Source: Bacteroidia bacterium
GTDB lineage: Bacteria > Bacteroidota > Bacteroidia > Bacteroidales > UBA12481
Length of the DNA stretch: 7,230 bases
Reading direction: 5' to 3'
NCBI GenBank assembly: GCA_026391235.1
Contig: JAPLDV010000314.1
Span: 1 to 7,230, forward strand
Shown here piece after piece: positions 5,214 through 7,230 of this stretch (position 1 is its first letter; each line of letters starts with the position of its first letter). The notes below the pieces were generated by a model. That model did no database searches and was not told where the DNA came from. It was given only the letters and a program-made list of their open reading frames with translations. A program made the position numbers and the translations under genes.

Positions 5214-7230
5214 TTATATTTTCACAATTTTGAAACTTTTTCTTAATGAATTTGATTTAACAACCAGATAATAGATTCCTTTAGGTAGATGTTCCAGAGA
5301 CAAAGTATGTGTGCTTCTTTCAAATACCTGATAATCTGAAGATGTAAGAATCCTGCCTAATCCATCTCTCACCTCAATCGTAACGGAGCGTGAATCAATC
5401 AGGGTTCCATCTATTGACATTATAACATTTTCGGTGAAGGGATTCGGTGATATTTTGATATCTTCATAAGCCGGAGTTTGTATGCCTGAGGCGAATCCTT
5501 GACGCTGTTCTAATTTGAAACTATACCAGGTAACCTTTTCAAAGCATTTGTTGCTGATACGGTAACCTACACGGATGGATTCCTGCCCTGTAAAACTATT
5601 CACCTTAATATCGAATCGATAATGATCATCGTCTTTAATAAATACTTCAATATTACCGGGATGTTCAATTATCCAGTCGCAAGTAGTAAGTGGAGGCAGA
5701 GAAATCGGATCAACATCAAAAACAAATTCCTGTGTACAGGACCCGGAAAAACATTGGAGATAGCAATTTCCGCTGTCCCTTATTAGTGGCTCGTTGAAAT
5801 TTACAATCTTTGGATTAATGCCATCCAAAGGCCCTGGCGCGTATACTTCAGCCTCATAACCGGAAGATTCAGAACCCGCTATAGATTCTAGCTTAACCTT
5901 GTTATATCGGCCTTGTTTCAGAGGGAGCATATTCTGAAATCCCTCGACCGGTTTCATGGGTATAGTGTTAACCCGGAATTTATAGACAAATAAATCAGGA
6001 CGAAAGCTCAAAATTTCAACTTTTGCCACTCCGGCGCAATCAATGTCCAGCACTCTAAACGCAGGCTCAGATGCTTGAAGGCAGTCCATTTTGTAGAATG
6101 AGAGATCTGCTGAATTATAGGGCCCTCCTGTTGCACCCATGTCATTTCTATACTTGCCTTTTCCGGGTGGTAATTGGTTGTCATACAACTCACCACCAAA
6201 TTTACCGGCATCAATACAAGGAGACTTATCATTTAATAACAGGTAATCAGGTATAAAGTCCGGGGGCAAATCCCTATTTCCATTAATATCCTTTGCCCAA
6301 ACTGGAATATTTTGAATATCAGAGGATTCAATATAATACTGATTTCTCTGATCATTTATGGAAAGATTGCGGCTGTGTGGCCCTTCCGGCCTATAAATGA
6401 TAGTGTTCAAAATATTAACCAGGTTTTCATTGTTATTTTCATCCTGGCAAAAGATGCTATACTTATTTTGGTTATAGAAAGTTGTATTGATCAAATCCAA
6501 CACTGGGGTTCCTGGATTAAGCACATCAAGAGAACGAACGTGAATTCCGGCTCCAGCATCGTCAACTTGACTTAAATTTCCATAAACCAGGCAATTTGTC
6601 AACGATGTTAACCTTCTGGCTTTTATAAGATTAATAAAACCTCCGCCTCCCGTTATCCCGGCCATATTGCATCCAACGTGGGTCAATACCAGATCTGCTG
6701 AAATATTGTCAAAATAGAACCCACCACCCCGGTTTGCATAATTATTATTTATATAGCAAGATAATACGGAAACACTTGAAATGTCATCGGTTAATGCAGT
6801 TGCATATATCCCTCCACCGAGATTTCTGGAACTGTTTTGATAAATTTTGCAACTCTCCAAAATCAGCTTTGTATTTAAAGCGAAAATTCCACCTCCTCCT
6901 GCCGGCTCTAAAGGTTCAACTTCTTTGGCAGCCTGGCATTTCACAATTTCAACGTCGATTAGCTTAACAATACCACCTTTAAGAGCAATGCCACCTCCAG
7001 ATACAAGGGCGGTGTTCGAGTTAAAAACTGATTTACTGATTATTAGGCTATCACCGGTAAACTTTGATTCTGAAAAGAGACTTCCATTTGCAGAATGGTT
7101 GCTATCAAACAAGGAATTTGTCAAACAAACAATTCTATTTTGATCCAGTTTTAATCCTCCTCCATCACCGTCTGTCCAGCAATTGGAAAACACACTTGAT
7201 GAAATGTTTACTGAATTAGATCCCTGAATC
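5214..7230 (-). CDS. Secreted right-handed beta-helix protein with T9SS sorting domain, 5' end cut by window edge
   Basis: The frame is open to the right edge; 12 further codons (IQGSNSVNISSS) precede the GTG at 7193 and continue the repeat pattern, so that GTG is an internal Val codon and not the start. Residue numbers here count from that Val. Residues 1 to about 270 are a parallel beta-helix with rungs of the form N-x-x-F/I-x-x-N-x-A-x-x-G-G-G-I/F, seen at GGGIAL (66-71), GGGGIFA (99-105), LGGGIYA (125-131), RGGGFYF (156-161) and GGGGF (182-186). The helix closes with the usual cap: DYLLLNDKSPCIDAG (316-330), then DMGATGGP (351-358). Residues 361-570 are unassigned and hold several cysteines. 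A T9SS sorting domain ends the protein. This fits surface or released proteins resembling polymorphic outer-membrane or pectate-lyase-like folds. No lyase active site was identified, so adhesion or a structural role is as likely as glycan binding. Confidence 0.92.
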   Translation of the reverse strand, partial: IQGSNSVNISSSVFSNCWTDGDGGGLKLDQNRIVCLTNSLFDSNHSANGSLFSESKFTGDSLIISKSVFNSNTALVSGGGIALKGGIVKLIDVEIVKCQAAKEVEPLEPAGGGGIFALNTKLILESCKIYQNSSRNLGGGIYATALTDDISSVSVLSCYINNNYANRGGGFYFDNISADLVLTHVGCNMAGITGGGGFINLIKARRLTSLTNCLVYGNLSQVDDAGAGIHVRSLDVLNPGTPVLDLINTTFYNQNKYSIFCQDENNNENLVNILNTIIYRPEGPHSRNLSINDQRNQYYIESSDIQNIPVWAKDINGNRDLPPDFIPDYLLLNDKSPCIDAGKFGGELYDNQLPPGKGKYRNDMGATGGPYNSADLSFYKMDCLQASEPAFRVLDIDCAGVAKVEILSFRPDLFVYKFRVNTIPMKPVEGFQNMLPLKQGRYNKVKLESIAGSESSGYEAEVYAPGPLDGINPKIVNFNEPLIRDSGNCYLQCFSGSCTQEFVFDVDPISLPPLTTCDWIIEHPGNIEVFIKDDDHYRFDIKVNSFTGQESIRVGYRISNKCFEKVTWYSFKLEQRQGFASGIQTPAYEDIKISPNPFTENVIMSIDGTLIDSRSVTIEVRDGLGRILTSSDYQVFERSTHTLSLEHLPKGIYYLVVKSNSLRKSFKIVKI
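5217..5465 (-). other. T9SS type A C-terminal sorting domain of the beta-helix protein
   Basis: The final ~83 residues contain IKISPNPFTENV, the strand VTIEVRDGLGRIL (the canonical V-x-D-x-x-G-R form), LEHLPKGIYYLVV and the closing SFKIVKI. All core positions of the family are present. It is clearly diverged from the sorting domain of the downstream Ig-repeat protein, so the two did not arise by recent local duplication. Confidence 0.95.
6204..7230 (-). repeat. Parallel beta-helix rungs with SPCIDAG cap
   Basis: At least eight rungs of roughly 20-35 residues are visible, most with an Asn- or Cys-containing turn (SLFDSN, SVFNSN, CKIYQN, CYINNN, CLVYGN, TTFYNQN) followed in the middle rungs by a Gly-Gly-Gly strand. 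Later rungs lose the triple Gly. The SPCIDAG motif at 6204-6224 is the usual exit cap of such secreted Bacteroidota proteins. The helix runs off the right edge, so the total number of rungs is unknown. Confidence 0.8.

Noticed and set aside
6071..7143. Plus-strand open frames of 61-98 codons opposite the beta-helix gene
   Set aside because: They are antisense shadows of a clear repeat-coding gene, with low-complexity or implausible protein sequence and no start signals.
7191..7193. GTG as the start codon of the beta-helix gene
   Set aside because: The frame continues upstream to the window edge with the same rung pattern (NSVNISSSVFSNC), so this GTG is an internal Val codon and the gene is truncated by the window.
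1..7230. tRNA, rRNA, CRISPR, insertion sequence or attachment site
   Set aside because: Almost every base is in one of three long coding frames. No cloverleaf, spaced direct repeats, terminal inverted repeats or transposase motifs were seen in either gap.

Overview
The window comes from a member of the Bacteroidota, to judge from the sequence. Two of its three proteins end in type IX secretion system (T9SS) type A sorting domains, which are essentially confined to that phylum. The DNA is moderately AT-rich. Gene starts are preceded by A-rich stretches rather than clear Shine-Dalgarno sites, and the signal peptides end in the Ala/Ser-Gln|Asp style common in this phylum. The genus cannot be told from this sequence.

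All genes lie on the minus strand, so transcription runs from high to low coordinates. In that order: (1) bases 7230-5214 hold the C-terminal ~671 residues of a secreted right-handed beta-helix protein with a T9SS sorting domain; its 5' end is outside the window. (2) Bases 5196-2092 hold a complete 1034-residue secreted protein with a signal peptide, an array of five ~100-residue Ig-like repeats, unassigned regions, a PKD-like domain and a T9SS sorting domain. (3) Bases 2036-1 hold the first 678 residues of a secreted von Willebrand factor A (vWA) protein with SH3-like modules in front. It resembles TssR, a component of the Bacteroidota-specific type VI secretion system (T6SS subtype iii); its 3' end is outside the window. 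It is read open in one frame across the whole left part of the window, with no frameshift.

The gaps are only 17 and 55 bp, with no convincing terminator in either, so the three genes are probably one transcription unit. The first two products should be exported by Sec and then moved across the outer membrane by the T9SS as surface-attached or released adhesin-like proteins. The third has a signal peptide but no lipobox, so it should be periplasmic or exported. No enzyme active site was recognised, and the joint role of the three is unknown. The most notable point is a TssR-like vWA protein directly behind two T9SS cargo proteins instead of visible T6SS genes.

No tRNA, rRNA, CRISPR array, insertion sequence or plus-strand gene was found.
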